Source of the DNA: Burkholderiales bacterium
GTDB taxonomy: Bacteria; Pseudomonadota; Gammaproteobacteria; Burkholderiales; Burkholderiaceae_C
Length of the DNA stretch: 64,000 nucleotides
Direction of reading: 5' to 3'
NCBI GenBank assembly: GCA_028868825.1
Contig: JAGWTU010000021.1
Span: 21,262 to 85,261, forward strand
Shown piece by piece: positions 8,789-17,296 of the stretch. The notes under the pieces were generated by a model. The model was given only the letters and a program-made list of their open reading frames with translations, was not told where the DNA came from and searched no databases. The stretch's first letter is position 1. Every line of letters starts with the position of its first letter. A program made the translations under genes and the position numbers.

Positions 8789-9448
8789 TCAGTCCTCGCT
8801 GACGCGATAGCCCACGCCACGCACGTTGACGATGCGGCCGGCACCGAGCTTGCGCCGCAGGTGGTGCAGGTGGACCTCGACAGCGTTGCTGCCGACCTCC
8901 TCGCCCCAGCCGTAGACCTTCTCTTCGAGCGCCTCGCGAGACAGCACCTCGCCGGGGCGCTGCATCAGGACCTCGAGAACCGCGAACTCGCGCGCCGAGA
9001 GCGCGACCGCCGCGCCGTCCAGCGTGACGATCTTTCGTGCCGGGTCGAGCGCAAGCGGTCCGCAGGCCAGCACCGGCGAGCCGCTGCCGGCATGCCGACG
9101 CAGCAGCGCGCGCACGCGGGCGACGAGCTCGTCGAGGTCGAAGGGCTTGATCACGTAGTCGTCGGCCCCGGCTTCCAGGCCGGCGATGCGGTCGGGCACC
9201 GCGTCGCGCGCGGTGGCCACGATCACCGGCATCGCGCTGCCGCCGGCGCGCAGCGCGTGCAGCAACGCCATGCCGTCCTTCTTCGGCAGCCCGAGGTCGA
9301 GAACGGCCAGGTCGTAGACGCCGTTGCCCAGGGCGAGTTCAGCGGCGCGGCCGTCGGTGGCCCAGTCGACGGCGAAGCCGGCGGCGGCCAGGCCCTGGCG
9401 CACGACCTTGCCGATCATCGGATCGTCTTCAACGAGCAGGATTCGCAT
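8789..9448 (-). CDS. OmpR-family response regulator (QseB/PmrA type)
   Basis: A 219-residue regulator starting at the ATG at 9448 (MRILLVEDDPMIGKVV). The receiver domain occupies about 1-115 with phospho-acceptor D51 (LAVLDLGLPKKDG), the acidic pair E7/D8-D9 and the conserved Lys in VIKPFD. The winged-helix Trans_reg_C domain covers about 125-217. It is the cognate partner of the kinase that follows immediately. Likely targets include the adjacent PepSY/exporter block and possibly the PAP2 and glycosyltransferase genes just upstream; this is inference from proximity. Confidence 0.93.
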   Translation of the reverse strand: MRILLVEDDPMIGKVVRQGLAAAGFAVDWATDGRAAELALGNGVYDLAVLDLGLPKKDGMALLHALRAGGSAMPVIVATARDAVPDRIAGLEAGADDYVIKPFDLDELVARVRALLRRHAGSGSPVLACGPLALDPARKIVTLDGAAVALSAREFAVLEVLMQRPGEVLSREALEEKVYGWGEEVGSNAVEVHLHHLRRKLGAGRIVNVRGVGYRVSED

Positions 9449-9470
9449 CGCGTGTCCAGGATCATCGGAT

Positions 9471-10064
9471 TCAGGGTCCGGGCGGCGGCGGTCGCGCGCC
9501 GCCGGCGGCGCGCACAAGCCGATCGTAGCCTTGCAACACCGCGTCCCACACTGGCGCCAGCGGCCGCCGCAATGCCATAGCCAGGGCGCCGCCGGCGGCC
9601 GAGACTGGCAGCGCGGCCGCCACGTCGTACGGGAAATGGATACCGAGATAGACCCGCGACCAGCCGACCAGCCCGCCCAGCGCGAGCAGCAGGAAACACA
9701 GCACGCCGTGTCGCCGTCTCGAGAGCGACGCCAGCGCCAGCGACCAGAACACGGTCACGTGGTCGCTGGGCAGGCCTGGGTCGGCGCTGTGCCGCAGGAA
9801 CTGATGCCCCAGGTGCAGCGCCGCGGGCCGCGGCTGCGGCCAGGCGAATCCAACGACCTGGCCGATGCCCAGCGCGATCAGCACCGCTAGCAGCATCTGC
9901 AGCCATTCGCGCCGGCCTGCGTCGTCGGCGCGCAGCCAGGCCAGAACGATGGCCGGCGGTAGCGCCCAGATCAGCCAGCGCGCGGCGCCGGTCGCAACAG
10001 CCAGAGGCAAGGCGCCGGCGCTGGCCGGGGCGTTGATGAGTTCGAACAGCTGGACATTGCCCAT
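9471..10064 (-). CDS. PAP2-family phosphatase (BcrC-like undecaprenyl/lipid phosphatase)
   Basis: A 197-residue membrane protein of the type 2 phosphatidic acid phosphatase family. The three motifs are visible: PQPRPAALH, GLPSDHVTVFWS and SRVYLGIHFPYDV, the last two carrying the catalytic histidines. Such enzymes dephosphorylate undecaprenyl diphosphate or lipid A-type phosphates at the periplasmic face. The ATG at 10064 is preferred over the GTG at 10070 because GGAG lies nine bases upstream of it. It begins 12 bp after the glycosyltransferase stop, so the two are probably co-transcribed. Confidence 0.85.
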   Translation of the reverse strand: MGNVQLFELINAPASAGALPLAVATGAARWLIWALPPAIVLAWLRADDAGRREWLQMLLAVLIALGIGQVVGFAWPQPRPAALHLGHQFLRHSADPGLPSDHVTVFWSLALASLSRRRHGVLCFLLLALGGLVGWSRVYLGIHFPYDVAAALPVSAAGGALAMALRRPLAPVWDAVLQGYDRLVRAAGGARPPPPGP

Positions 10065-10076
10065 CTTCACACGCTC

Positions 10077-11675
10077 CTATCTTGCGCCGCGACGCGCCTG
10101 CGCGAGCGGCGGTCGCGAACCGGACCCGACACAGTTTGACGAGTTGCGCAGCGGCGGCAGAATCCGCCACCGCAGGCCGGGATGGCCGGACCCCACCGGC
10201 CAGCTGTCGGCGAGATCCCAGCCGATCTCCAGCGCGCCGCACTTACCCAGCAGTGCGGGGTCGACCCAGGGGCTGATGTCGAAACGACCACCGATGAGCA
10301 CCAGCGGCCGCTCGGGCAGCTGCAACGCCAGCGCGCCCGCAATGGCGCCGTCGCCCGCGACGATGCGGATCGGTCCGCCCAGCCGTGCACGCGCGGCCGC
10401 AGCGACATCACGGGCCAGATCATGCGAATCGAAACGGCTCCAGCCGCGAACGCGGTCGGCCAGAATTCCCTTCGGGGAACTGAGCTGCAAGCTGACCAGG
10501 AGCAGGCCCTGGATCATCAGGAAGCTGCCGATGACCACGGCAGGGTCGCTTTGCCGAAAGCGGTTGCGGGGCATCAGTTCCATCGCCGCCGGCACGACGA
10601 ACAGCAGGAACGGCAGGCCCCAGTGCAAAGGTAGCCGCGCGCCGAACAGCAAGCCTGTCGCGGCGACGAAGGCGAGCGGAACCAGGCCCCAGATCAGGAG
10701 GAAGGCGCGCGAGCCGTCTGCCGTCACGCTGGAGGCCTCCGCTCGCAAGGGCTTGGATCCACGCTCCCTCGCCGTCACAGCGGCCACGCCCAGCAACAGG
10801 AATGCGGGCAGCGCGCGATTCAGCAGCTGGTCGGTCAGCCAATGCGCTGCCTCGACGATCCGGTCGGGGGGTGAAAGCCGGGCGTCCAGTGACGAATCCA
10901 GCGCATAGTGCAGAGGCAGGAAGTCGTGCCTGACGACCCAGACCAGATGCGGAGCGATGAAGACGAGCGCGATCATCACCGACAGCAGCAGGCCGCGACG
11001 ATGTCCTGGATGGCGCCAGGCCCGCCGGTGGATTGCGAACGCGAGCACGCAGGCGGCGCTCACCGCCATCTGGTACTTGGCCAGTGCGCCCAGGCCGAGT
11101 GCGCAGCCCAGTGCGATCCAGCCCGGACGGCTGGGGTTGCCGAACGCCTGCCACGCGATCGCTGCGCAGGCCGCCGACAGCAGCATCAGGACGACCTCGT
11201 GGTTGTAGTAGTTCAGCCGCCGGCTGTAGTACGTGACGCACAGCATCGCCAGCAGGGCGATGCCGGCGTAGGTGTGGCCGCGCAGGGTTACCAGGAGGCG
11301 CCAGACGATGGCCAGCGCACCCAGCGTGCAGGCGGCGCCCAGCACATTGCTGACTGCAGCCGACAGGCCGAAGATGTGCACGGGCAGCCAGAGGAGCCAC
11401 GTCGGCAGCGGCGGGTGCTTGTAGTAGCCCCACTCCAATGCGCGCACCCAGTTCAGCTGCTCGATGTTGTCGTCGGGTGGCGACAGCGACATCAGGGCGA
11501 GCAGGGACAGCCAGACCGCCGCGAAGACGACCAGGCCAGTCGTCACGGCGCGGCCCAAGGGCCAGCGCAGTCCACCCTCGGCAACCGCCCTGGCTTCGGT
11601 GTCCGCATTGGGTGAGGGTTGCGGCATCGCGATCGGCGCGACGAACGCCGAGCAGGCAAATGACGCGTCTGGCAT
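10077..11675 (-). CDS. ArnT/PMT-like glycosyltransferase family 39 membrane protein
   Basis: A 532-residue integral membrane protein with about ten or more helices. The first extracytoplasmic loop carries DDNIEQLNWVRALEWGYYKH, then PPLPTWLLWLP, matching the acidic catalytic loop of GT39/ArnT-type enzymes that transfer sugars from polyprenyl phosphates to lipid or protein acceptors. The ATG at 11675 is chosen because GGAG lies five bases upstream. A periplasmic domain occupies the C-terminal third. With the PAP2 phosphatase and two-component system next to it, lipid A or other envelope glycosylation is the likely role; the acceptor is unproven. Confidence 0.8.
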   Translation of the reverse strand: MPDASFACSAFVAPIAMPQPSPNADTEARAVAEGGLRWPLGRAVTTGLVVFAAVWLSLLALMSLSPPDDNIEQLNWVRALEWGYYKHPPLPTWLLWLPVHIFGLSAAVSNVLGAACTLGALAIVWRLLVTLRGHTYAGIALLAMLCVTYYSRRLNYYNHEVVLMLLSAACAAIAWQAFGNPSRPGWIALGCALGLGALAKYQMAVSAACVLAFAIHRRAWRHPGHRRGLLLSVMIALVFIAPHLVWVVRHDFLPLHYALDSSLDARLSPPDRIVEAAHWLTDQLLNRALPAFLLLGVAAVTARERGSKPLRAEASSVTADGSRAFLLIWGLVPLAFVAATGLLFGARLPLHWGLPFLLFVVPAAMELMPRNRFRQSDPAVVIGSFLMIQGLLLVSLQLSSPKGILADRVRGWSRFDSHDLARDVAAAARARLGGPIRIVAGDGAIAGALALQLPERPLVLIGGRFDISPWVDPALLGKCGALEIGWDLADSWPVGSGHPGLRWRILPPLRNSSNCVGSGSRPPLAQARRGAR

Positions 11676-12389
11676 CGAATCTCCGGGCATGACGGCTGGC
11701 GGCGTGGCGCCTCAAATGGCGGCGGCGCAGTGTCCGAGCCATTGGCTTAAACGACCCTTATGAATCGATCTCGGGTGGTGCTGCCGGCGTGGAGCGGGCC
11801 AACCCATTTACCTTTAGACAAAGCTTGGCCTTACGCGCAACCCCTGCCACAAAGTCGAGCGGGTCAGCCTTGCTGCAGGGCCTCCTTCTGGGGTCTGCGT
11901 ACGGGTCGGACCGGCCGCTTTGGGGCGGCGAGTTCAGGCCCGTGAGTGTCGGTTCAGGGTCGGTTTGATGAGTTCGTGGTCCACGGAAGCTGTCCTTGGG
12001 CTGCCCAGGCCGCCCGCCGGCCTGATGGTCAGCTTACTGAGCGTAGCGGTCGGAAGCACGTCCACGCGACGAACGGCAGCTTTCGGCGCCCGCAGCCGCA
12101 CAGCAGCCAAACCTGACCGACCGCACCCAGTCTGACGGGAGCCTTCGTCTGGCCGTGGCGTACAGCCGCTTGATGTCCGACCTTGACCGCGGAGCATCCG
12201 ACGGCTCATGGCGGCCGAGCGCTGTTGAGCAGGCGATGGCGCATTGAACCAGAATGGCCCGCCGGTCTGAATCGGCGCCCTGGCGGAGTTCGTCGGCATA
12301 TGCGCCTCTACCGGACTCGGCTGAAGCTCCCGCGCCAGTGCAACCGCCGCATGCCGAGAAGAAAGACGTTGCGCTTGATCGCCGACAAG
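11676..12389. other. 714-bp stretch without a convincing gene
   Basis: Only short open frames with Arg/Ser/Pro-rich, low-complexity translations are present, with no ribosome-binding sites or family motifs. Part of it (about 11930-12300) has the patchy look of dispersed non-coding intergenic repeats that I remember from Burkholderiales, but I cannot confirm this by eye. It contains a small perfect inverted repeat (12006-12024). It must hold the promoter of the glycosyltransferase gene near its left end. I see no RNA gene. Confidence 0.5.
12006..12024. repeat. Small perfect inverted repeat (7-bp arms)
   Basis: Arms CAGGCCG and CGGCCTG are separated by five bases (CCCGC). It lies in the middle of the gene-free stretch. 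There is no T-run after it, so it is not a classical terminator. It may be part of a dispersed repeat or chance in GC-rich DNA. Confidence 0.3.
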
Positions 12390-13625
12390 TCACGCCGCGC
12401 CGCCGGCAGTTCGCGCCGGTAGGCCGCGCCACAGAGGCGCCAACGCGATCAGGCCGATCAATGGTCCAGGCAGGAGCCACCAGGCAATGGCAGCACCTTG
12501 CGTGGCCACATGCGAGGTGCCAAGCTGGATCGACACCATCGTGATGGCAAAGCCGACCGCGTTCTGCAGGGCCAGGGCACTGCCGACGATGCGCGGTCCG
12601 CAGGCTCTGGCAGACAGCGCGGAGAAATGCGGCGAGTCGGCCACCACCGCGGCGCCCCACAGCACCAGCAGGCCGGTCGCAGCCCACCGGCTCCACGCCA
12701 GACTCGCCGGAAACAAGGCGCAGCAGAGCGCCGATGCCGCCAACGCGAAGCCTGCCACGCGGGCGCTGCCCAAGCGCTGGCTGGCCCAGCCGCCTGCGAT
12801 GCAGGCCGGCATCCCGACGCCGACAACGATGAAAGCCCAGGCGGACAGTGCCGCTGCATGGGGCGTGGCCCGGCCGGCGAGCACGACGAGCGTGGGCACG
12901 AGGGTCCAGAACGCATAGAGCTCCCACATGTGCCCGAAGTACGCCATTGCGGCCCGGCGATAGGCGGGGACTCGCAACGCCTCCAGCACCGCGCCCAGAC
13001 TCGCGGGCTCCGCGTCGCCCTGGCGCAGGTGTGGACCGTCACCGAGCCGCGCGACCAGCGCGGCGCCGACCAGTGCCAGCAGCGATGACGCGCCCACGAC
13101 GGCGCGCCAGGGCCAGTCTGCGCCCACCGCGCGGATGCCGTGCGGCAAGGCCGTGCCGAGCGTAAGCATGCCCACGAGCAGCGAGAGCGCCGCACCTGCG
13201 CGTTCCGGCGCCCAGCTCACCACGAGCTTCATGCCGAGTGGATAGACGCCGGCCATGCACAGGCCCACGGCGAACCGGAGCGGCAGTGCCGTGGCCAGGC
13301 CGTGCGAGCCGAACGCAAACGCGCCGTTGAATGCCGCGCCGGCGCAAGCGCAGACGGTGAAGATGCGGCTCGCAGCGAAGCGGTCGGCCAGGCCCGAGAG
13401 CGACAGCACGAGCGTACCGACGATGAAGCCGGCCTGGACCGCATTGGTCAGCCAGCCGAAGTCGGCCGGCCGCAGCGCCCAGGCTGCGGACAGGTTGTCG
13501 GCGGCACCGTTGGCCGAGAACCACAGCGAGACGGCCAGCAACTGGGCGGCCACGATGATGCCGATGGCTCGACGCGCATCGTCCGTGCCCGAGGTTTCGC
13601 GCATCTGGCCGACGGTGTGCCTCAT
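12390..13625 (-). CDS. Major facilitator superfamily transporter
   Basis: A 411-residue, twelve-helix transporter starting at the ATG at 13625; a TTG 36 bases upstream is the alternative. Hydrophobic segments follow the 6+6 MFS pattern, with loop motifs such as GLADRFAASRIF after helix 2 (the motif-A position, G-X-L-A-D-R). Substrate and direction cannot be read from the sequence. It begins about 60 bp after the radical SAM gene on the same strand and is probably co-transcribed with it, so it may move that enzyme's product or substrate. No ribosome-binding site decides the start. Confidence 0.85.
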   Translation of the reverse strand: MRHTVGQMRETSGTDDARRAIGIIVAAQLLAVSLWFSANGAADNLSAAWALRPADFGWLTNAVQAGFIVGTLVLSLSGLADRFAASRIFTVCACAGAAFNGAFAFGSHGLATALPLRFAVGLCMAGVYPLGMKLVVSWAPERAGAALSLLVGMLTLGTALPHGIRAVGADWPWRAVVGASSLLALVGAALVARLGDGPHLRQGDAEPASLGAVLEALRVPAYRRAAMAYFGHMWELYAFWTLVPTLVVLAGRATPHAAALSAWAFIVVGVGMPACIAGGWASQRLGSARVAGFALAASALCCALFPASLAWSRWAATGLLVLWGAAVVADSPHFSALSARACGPRIVGSALALQNAVGFAITMVSIQLGTSHVATQGAAIAWWLLPGPLIGLIALAPLWRGLPARTAGGAA

Positions 13626-13688
13626 CGAGTGCCGACGCCGGTTGTTGGCCCGGTGATGCAAGTCCGATCCCGCACGACGGCCACCCGC

Positions 13689-14771
13689 TCAGGCCAGATG
13701 GTGTTCGGCCGACGCGCGGGCCGCGCGCTGCCGTTCGGCGAGCCGCTTGGCCTTGGCAGCTGCTAGCAAGGGACCGAGGTGTTCCCGATGAAATCGGTCG
13801 CAGCCGATGCACAGGTTCTCGTAGGGTCGGCCGTCGGGCAGCGTCGTGCTTGAGGCCTCAATGAAGCGCGCTTCGTCCCAGCCTTCGCTCAGACCCATGA
13901 TCTGCGGCTGCCCGAGGTTGATCGCCTCGTACGCCGGCACTCCCACGAGCGAATCCAGGATCTCCAGCAACGGCTCCTCGGTGAGATTGCCCAGCGGCAA
14001 TGCGGTCTTCACGCAGCAAGGATAGACGCTGCCGTCGGGCTCGACCGACACCTCGCTGCCGTTGTAGCGGTGGTGCAGGAAATTCAGGCCTCCTGACCAG
14101 CGGTTGCAGTTGTCGGCGATCGAGCCGCGCGGCAGGCTGTTGGCCCAGGCCCGGCCGCGCGGCCACAGCTTGCCGATCCAGTTGTCGGGCGTGGCGCCGA
14201 AGAATCCGAACAGCGGGCCCGCTTCTTCGTCGCCATTGCGGGTGGCGGCCGAGACGCCAGAGGCGCGCATGCCGTGGCACTGAAACTGCGTGGTCAAGCG
14301 GTCGACGAACGCACGCTGCTTCTCGGGGCCTTCCATGCCGACGTGGAAGTCGTCCACGCTGGCTACGGAGATCATGTAGACACCGCGCTCGAGCAACTCG
14401 CCGACGATGCGGTCGTCGAGCAGATCGCCGGTTGTCTGCACGATGATGTTCACGCCGCCGACGGCACGGTAGCGTGCCTGCAGCCGCTCGATCACCGGGT
14501 AGGTGACGGCCTCGCGCACACCGTCGAGCAGGGCCTCGCCGCCCGAGAGAATGATGCGCCCCACTTTCTCCGAATGCTGGCCCGGTCCTTCGGCCAAGTC
14601 GATATAGGTCATGCGCTCGGGAAAGTGGTCGACGATGCGAGCGGCGTTCCGCACGGCTTGCCCCACCACGTCGTCCAGGGCCTTGCGAACGTAGGGTCGG
14701 AAGCGATCCTCGTAGCAGTGCTTGCAGCGCCGGTGACAGGCCCAGGCCATGACGTAGTAGATGGATTCCAT
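13689..14771 (-). CDS. Radical SAM protein with SPASM-like C-terminal cysteines
   Basis: A 360-residue enzyme starting at the ATG at 14771; upstream extension lacks homology. The SAM-binding [4Fe-4S] motif CX3CX2C is C12-C16-C19 (ACHRRCKHCYED), followed by the GGE motif (IILSGGEALLDG). The C-terminal half has cysteines in SVYPCCVKTA and NLCIGCDRFH, as in SPASM/twitch domains that bind auxiliary clusters and often modify peptides or proteins. It is not an obvious anaerobic sulfatase-maturating enzyme or a known RiPP enzyme, and no small precursor peptide is evident alongside. Its partner may be the MFS transporter downstream. The substrate is unknown. Confidence 0.85.
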   Translation of the reverse strand: MESIYYVMAWACHRRCKHCYEDRFRPYVRKALDDVVGQAVRNAARIVDHFPERMTYIDLAEGPGQHSEKVGRIILSGGEALLDGVREAVTYPVIERLQARYRAVGGVNIIVQTTGDLLDDRIVGELLERGVYMISVASVDDFHVGMEGPEKQRAFVDRLTTQFQCHGMRASGVSAATRNGDEEAGPLFGFFGATPDNWIGKLWPRGRAWANSLPRGSIADNCNRWSGGLNFLHHRYNGSEVSVEPDGSVYPCCVKTALPLGNLTEEPLLEILDSLVGVPAYEAINLGQPQIMGLSEGWDEARFIEASSTTLPDGRPYENLCIGCDRFHREHLGPLLAAAKAKRLAERQRAARASAEHHLA

Positions 14772-14914
14772 CAACGAGCAGTGTCCACGTTTGTGCCACC
14801 CGCGGCAGGCGCCGCGCAGCGGATTGTCGAACAAGAACCAGCCTGGATCGCCTGGTGAAGGTCCAAGCCGATGACGGCAGGCTTCCCGCATACAGACGAT
14901 TCAGGCGCCGATTC

Positions 14915-14941
14915 CTTACAGCGCCGTCCGGGCGCTGTAAG
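14915..14941. promoter_or_regulatory. Perfect 11-bp inverted repeat in divergent intergenic region
   Basis: Arms CTTACAGCGCC and GGCGCTGTAAG are separated by five bases (GTCCG). It lies between the radical SAM gene (start 14771, leftwards) and the 151-residue protein gene (start 15061, rightwards). It could be a dimeric operator serving both directions or a leader hairpin. No dedicated regulator gene is adjacent, apart from a broken AraC gene at about 17 kb. Confidence 0.5.
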
Positions 14942-15060
14942 ACCGGACGGGTGTCGGTCGTCAAACACCACCGGACCGCCACGCACATGACGCTCGGCTC
15001 CATTCGTGCCGACGTGCCGTTGGCTGCTGAAACCCTGGACCTACATCACCGAAGAGACCC

Positions 15061-15516
15061 ATGTCCGTCGAGAAGCCTGTCCTGCTGGCCTGGCCTCATA
15101 CCTTCATCGTGAACCAGGTGCGTCCGTTCCTCATCGAGGCCGGGTACATCGGGGTGGGCGCTCGGGATCTGGATCACCTTCGGTCCGAGCTTGCGTCGTC
15201 ATTCAAGGGCGCCATCATCTCAGCGGCTGTCACGTCGCCCGTCGAGGCTGACGCCGCAGCCGTGTTTCGCCTCGTTCACGAGCGGCAGCCGGGCTTGCCG
15301 GTGGTCTTCGCAGGCATGGCGGACGCCGCGACCATGGGCATCTCCGCCGAGCGCGCGGTCAAGGATCTGGTGTCGAACGCGGTCTTCGCGGGGCCGGCCG
15401 ACTGCCGACCGGGCTCCAATCGAAGGGCGACATTCCTGATCCTGCGAAAGGATGATCTGCTGAACCTGGCGACCGCCGAATTGGCCCTTCGCGCGCTTCG
15501 CAGCCATTTCGGCTGA
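15061..15516 (+). CDS. Hypothetical 151-residue protein, receiver-like fold possible
   Basis: I do not recognise a family. It begins MSVEKPVLLAWPHTFIVNQV and has alternating hydrophobic strands and amphipathic helices (GLPVVFAGMAD, AIISAAVTS), which looks like a CheY-like alpha/beta fold. No phospho-acceptor Asp is obvious at the end of strand 3. GAAGAGACCC precedes the ATG. There is no signal peptide or membrane segment, so it should be cytoplasmic. It is divergent from the radical SAM/MFS pair across 290 bp with a perfect palindrome, hinting at shared control. Confidence 0.65.
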   Translation: MSVEKPVLLAWPHTFIVNQVRPFLIEAGYIGVGARDLDHLRSELASSFKGAIISAAVTSPVEADAAAVFRLVHERQPGLPVVFAGMADAATMGISAERAVKDLVSNAVFAGPADCRPGSNRRATFLILRKDDLLNLATAELALRALRSHFG

Positions 15517-15711
15517 GCCAGCCGCAGTCCAGTCCCGCAGGCCGAAGCCTGAAATCGTCGGACTCGGAAATTTCCTGGTGCTTCGTCACGTTCGGCAGTC
15601 GGTTCGCGTCAAAGCCGGAGAAGACCGAATTCGAGCTGAGTCGGCTGCGCCCTGGAGACATGGCGCATGCCGCCAAAGACTGCGGCCTTCGAACTCAACT
15701 GGAGAATGACG

Positions 15712-16842
15712 ATGCCTTATTCAGTTTTCCCTGACCCCACGCCGCGCGACACGGGTGGCGCGCCCGCCAAGCGGATGAAGCGAACGCCGGCCCGCCTGAC
15801 GGCGCTGGCCTTCGCTGCGCTCATCGTTCCGCTGACGCTGGCCGCGCACCGGGCCGAGGCGCAGACGGCGCCCATCGTCGGCCAGGTTCCGGGCTTCTCG
15901 CCCGCGGTCGCCAACGAAGAGGGCTATTGGTACTCGCGCTACAGCATGATGACCTTGACGATGCAAAGCGGACTCGGCGTCGCGCTGCCCATGGACCAGT
16001 CGTTCATGAGCATGATGCCGCAGATGATTGCGGCCGTCGGCCCCTCGGCCAGCGATCCGGTCACGCCACCGATGAATCCGGCGCTCCTGATGGAGGTCTA
16101 TGCCGCGGGCGACCCGCATTACGTGATGCCGCCCAACCAGATGGACTTCGGCACCCTGCGCTGGGCGGGCGGTCCGGCGGCGCTGTCTACCCTGGCGACC
16201 GGCAAGACGATGACCAAGGAATTGGAGTGGGCCAAGATGTTCCATCGCTACGCCCACTTCGGTCAGCCGGGGGTCGACACCTTCGGCTCGAATCAGCGCT
16301 TCGCCGGCATGCTGTTCGCGGTGATGGTGAAGGCGCAACTGCAGTCCTACCTCGCCCACCCGTCGAGCTATTCGACGTCGAAATCCGGCGACTACGCCTT
16401 GCTGACCGCGTTCAGCGATGCCGCCGGCTTTTATTCCGACGCCGACGAAGCCAACAACCAGGGTCCGAACGCCGCTGCGCCGGCGTATCCGGCGGCCAAT
16501 CGCTATGCCGATCCGGCGGCTTCGGCCCAGTTCGCCGCCCTCGCGAAATCCGAATTCGCACGGGTTCGCGACTCGCAGCCCCGTTCGGCGAGGGATCTCA
16601 GCCTGGCGATTCAATCGGTCGTCTGGTACGCGAGCTCGACCCAGGATGCGACGGATATCGCCCAGGCCAGGACCGCTGTCCGCAGCTGGGGCAACGCGCT
16701 GCTGCGTCCGGGCGAGGCCGACGACGGCCCGCGTTCGTTCTGGCACATGCTCCAGAAGTTGGGGTGGACGATCGCGTTGTCAGACCGCTTGCCCAAGGCG
16801 CATCGGTCGTTGAATGGGTCGTTCGACGCGGCCCGAACTTGA
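15712..16842 (+). CDS. Exported Met-rich hypothetical protein
   Basis: A 376-residue protein. The ATG at 15712 has GGAG seven bases upstream; an ATG at 15706 is too close to that site. Residues 1 to about 49 form a long signal peptide with a basic stretch (KRMKR) and hydrophobic core, with cleavage near AEAQ. The first mature part is strikingly Met-rich (YSMMTLTMQSGL, MDQSFMSMMPQMIAAV). Later parts are helical with many Tyr, Ser and Asn. I recognise no domain. It is probably periplasmic or secreted. Both neighbours, a hypothetical gene and an AraC remnant, give no clue to function. Confidence 0.7.
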   Translation: MPYSVFPDPTPRDTGGAPAKRMKRTPARLTALAFAALIVPLTLAAHRAEAQTAPIVGQVPGFSPAVANEEGYWYSRYSMMTLTMQSGLGVALPMDQSFMSMMPQMIAAVGPSASDPVTPPMNPALLMEVYAAGDPHYVMPPNQMDFGTLRWAGGPAALSTLATGKTMTKELEWAKMFHRYAHFGQPGVDTFGSNQRFAGMLFAVMVKAQLQSYLAHPSSYSTSKSGDYALLTAFSDAAGFYSDADEANNQGPNAAAPAYPAANRYADPAASAQFAALAKSEFARVRDSQPRSARDLSLAIQSVVWYASSTQDATDIAQARTAVRSWGNALLRPGEADDGPRSFWHMLQKLGWTIALSDRLPKAHRSLNGSFDAART

Positions 16843-16965
16843 CATGCAGGACGCAGATGATGAAAGGGAATTCGATGCCAGGAGCACCGAACTCGCGCAT
16901 CGAGACCATGCGTCGCAAAGTCGTGCCCGCGCGTCTCGCACGACGGTGCCCTGGGTGTCGTCGGG

Positions 16966-17195
16966 TCAGGAGGCCGGCTGCGTATCCAGGCCTCGCAGCC
17001 ACTGCGTGGGCGCCTCGCCGGTCTTGCGGACGAAGGCCCGGGTGAGCACGCTCGGACTCGCGTAGCCCGCGTCGCTTGCGACATGCTTGAGCGGGCGGCG
17101 AAGCGCGCGCGCGACATGCCCGCCAGATCGGCCATGTCCTCCAGGGTCCACGCGCGAGCGGGCTCGTCATGGATGTCGAGCCAGGCTTCAAGCGC
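16966..17195 (-). pseudogene. Broken AraC-family regulator remnant (frameshift/deletion)
   Basis: Read leftwards, one frame gives the first helix-turn-helix of an AraC C-terminal domain (WTLEDMADLAGMSRARFAA, about 17150-17094). The reading then has to change frame near 17090-17096 to give the second one (LKHVASDAGYASPSVLTRAF, ending PTQWLRGLDTQPAS before a TGA at 16966). The linker helix between the two HTHs, about 30 residues, is missing. An internal deletion not divisible by three therefore destroyed the gene. The N-terminal effector domain is also absent or unrecognisable. It is probably a dead regulator. Confidence 0.75.
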
Positions 17196-17296
17196 TGGCT
17201 GCCGGCAAGGGGCCGCTGCGCCGGCAGCGGCTGCGTGGCGCAGACCGGGCGGATACCGGCCCGACCTGGCCGGGCGCATCACATGAGGACGCCGCT

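Noticed and set aside
13689..14771. Radical SAM protein as the maturase (anSME) for the two sulfatases
   Set aside because: It is 30 kb away, its nearest genes are an MFS transporter and a hypothetical gene, and the sequence around the cysteines does not match the anSME pattern that I know.
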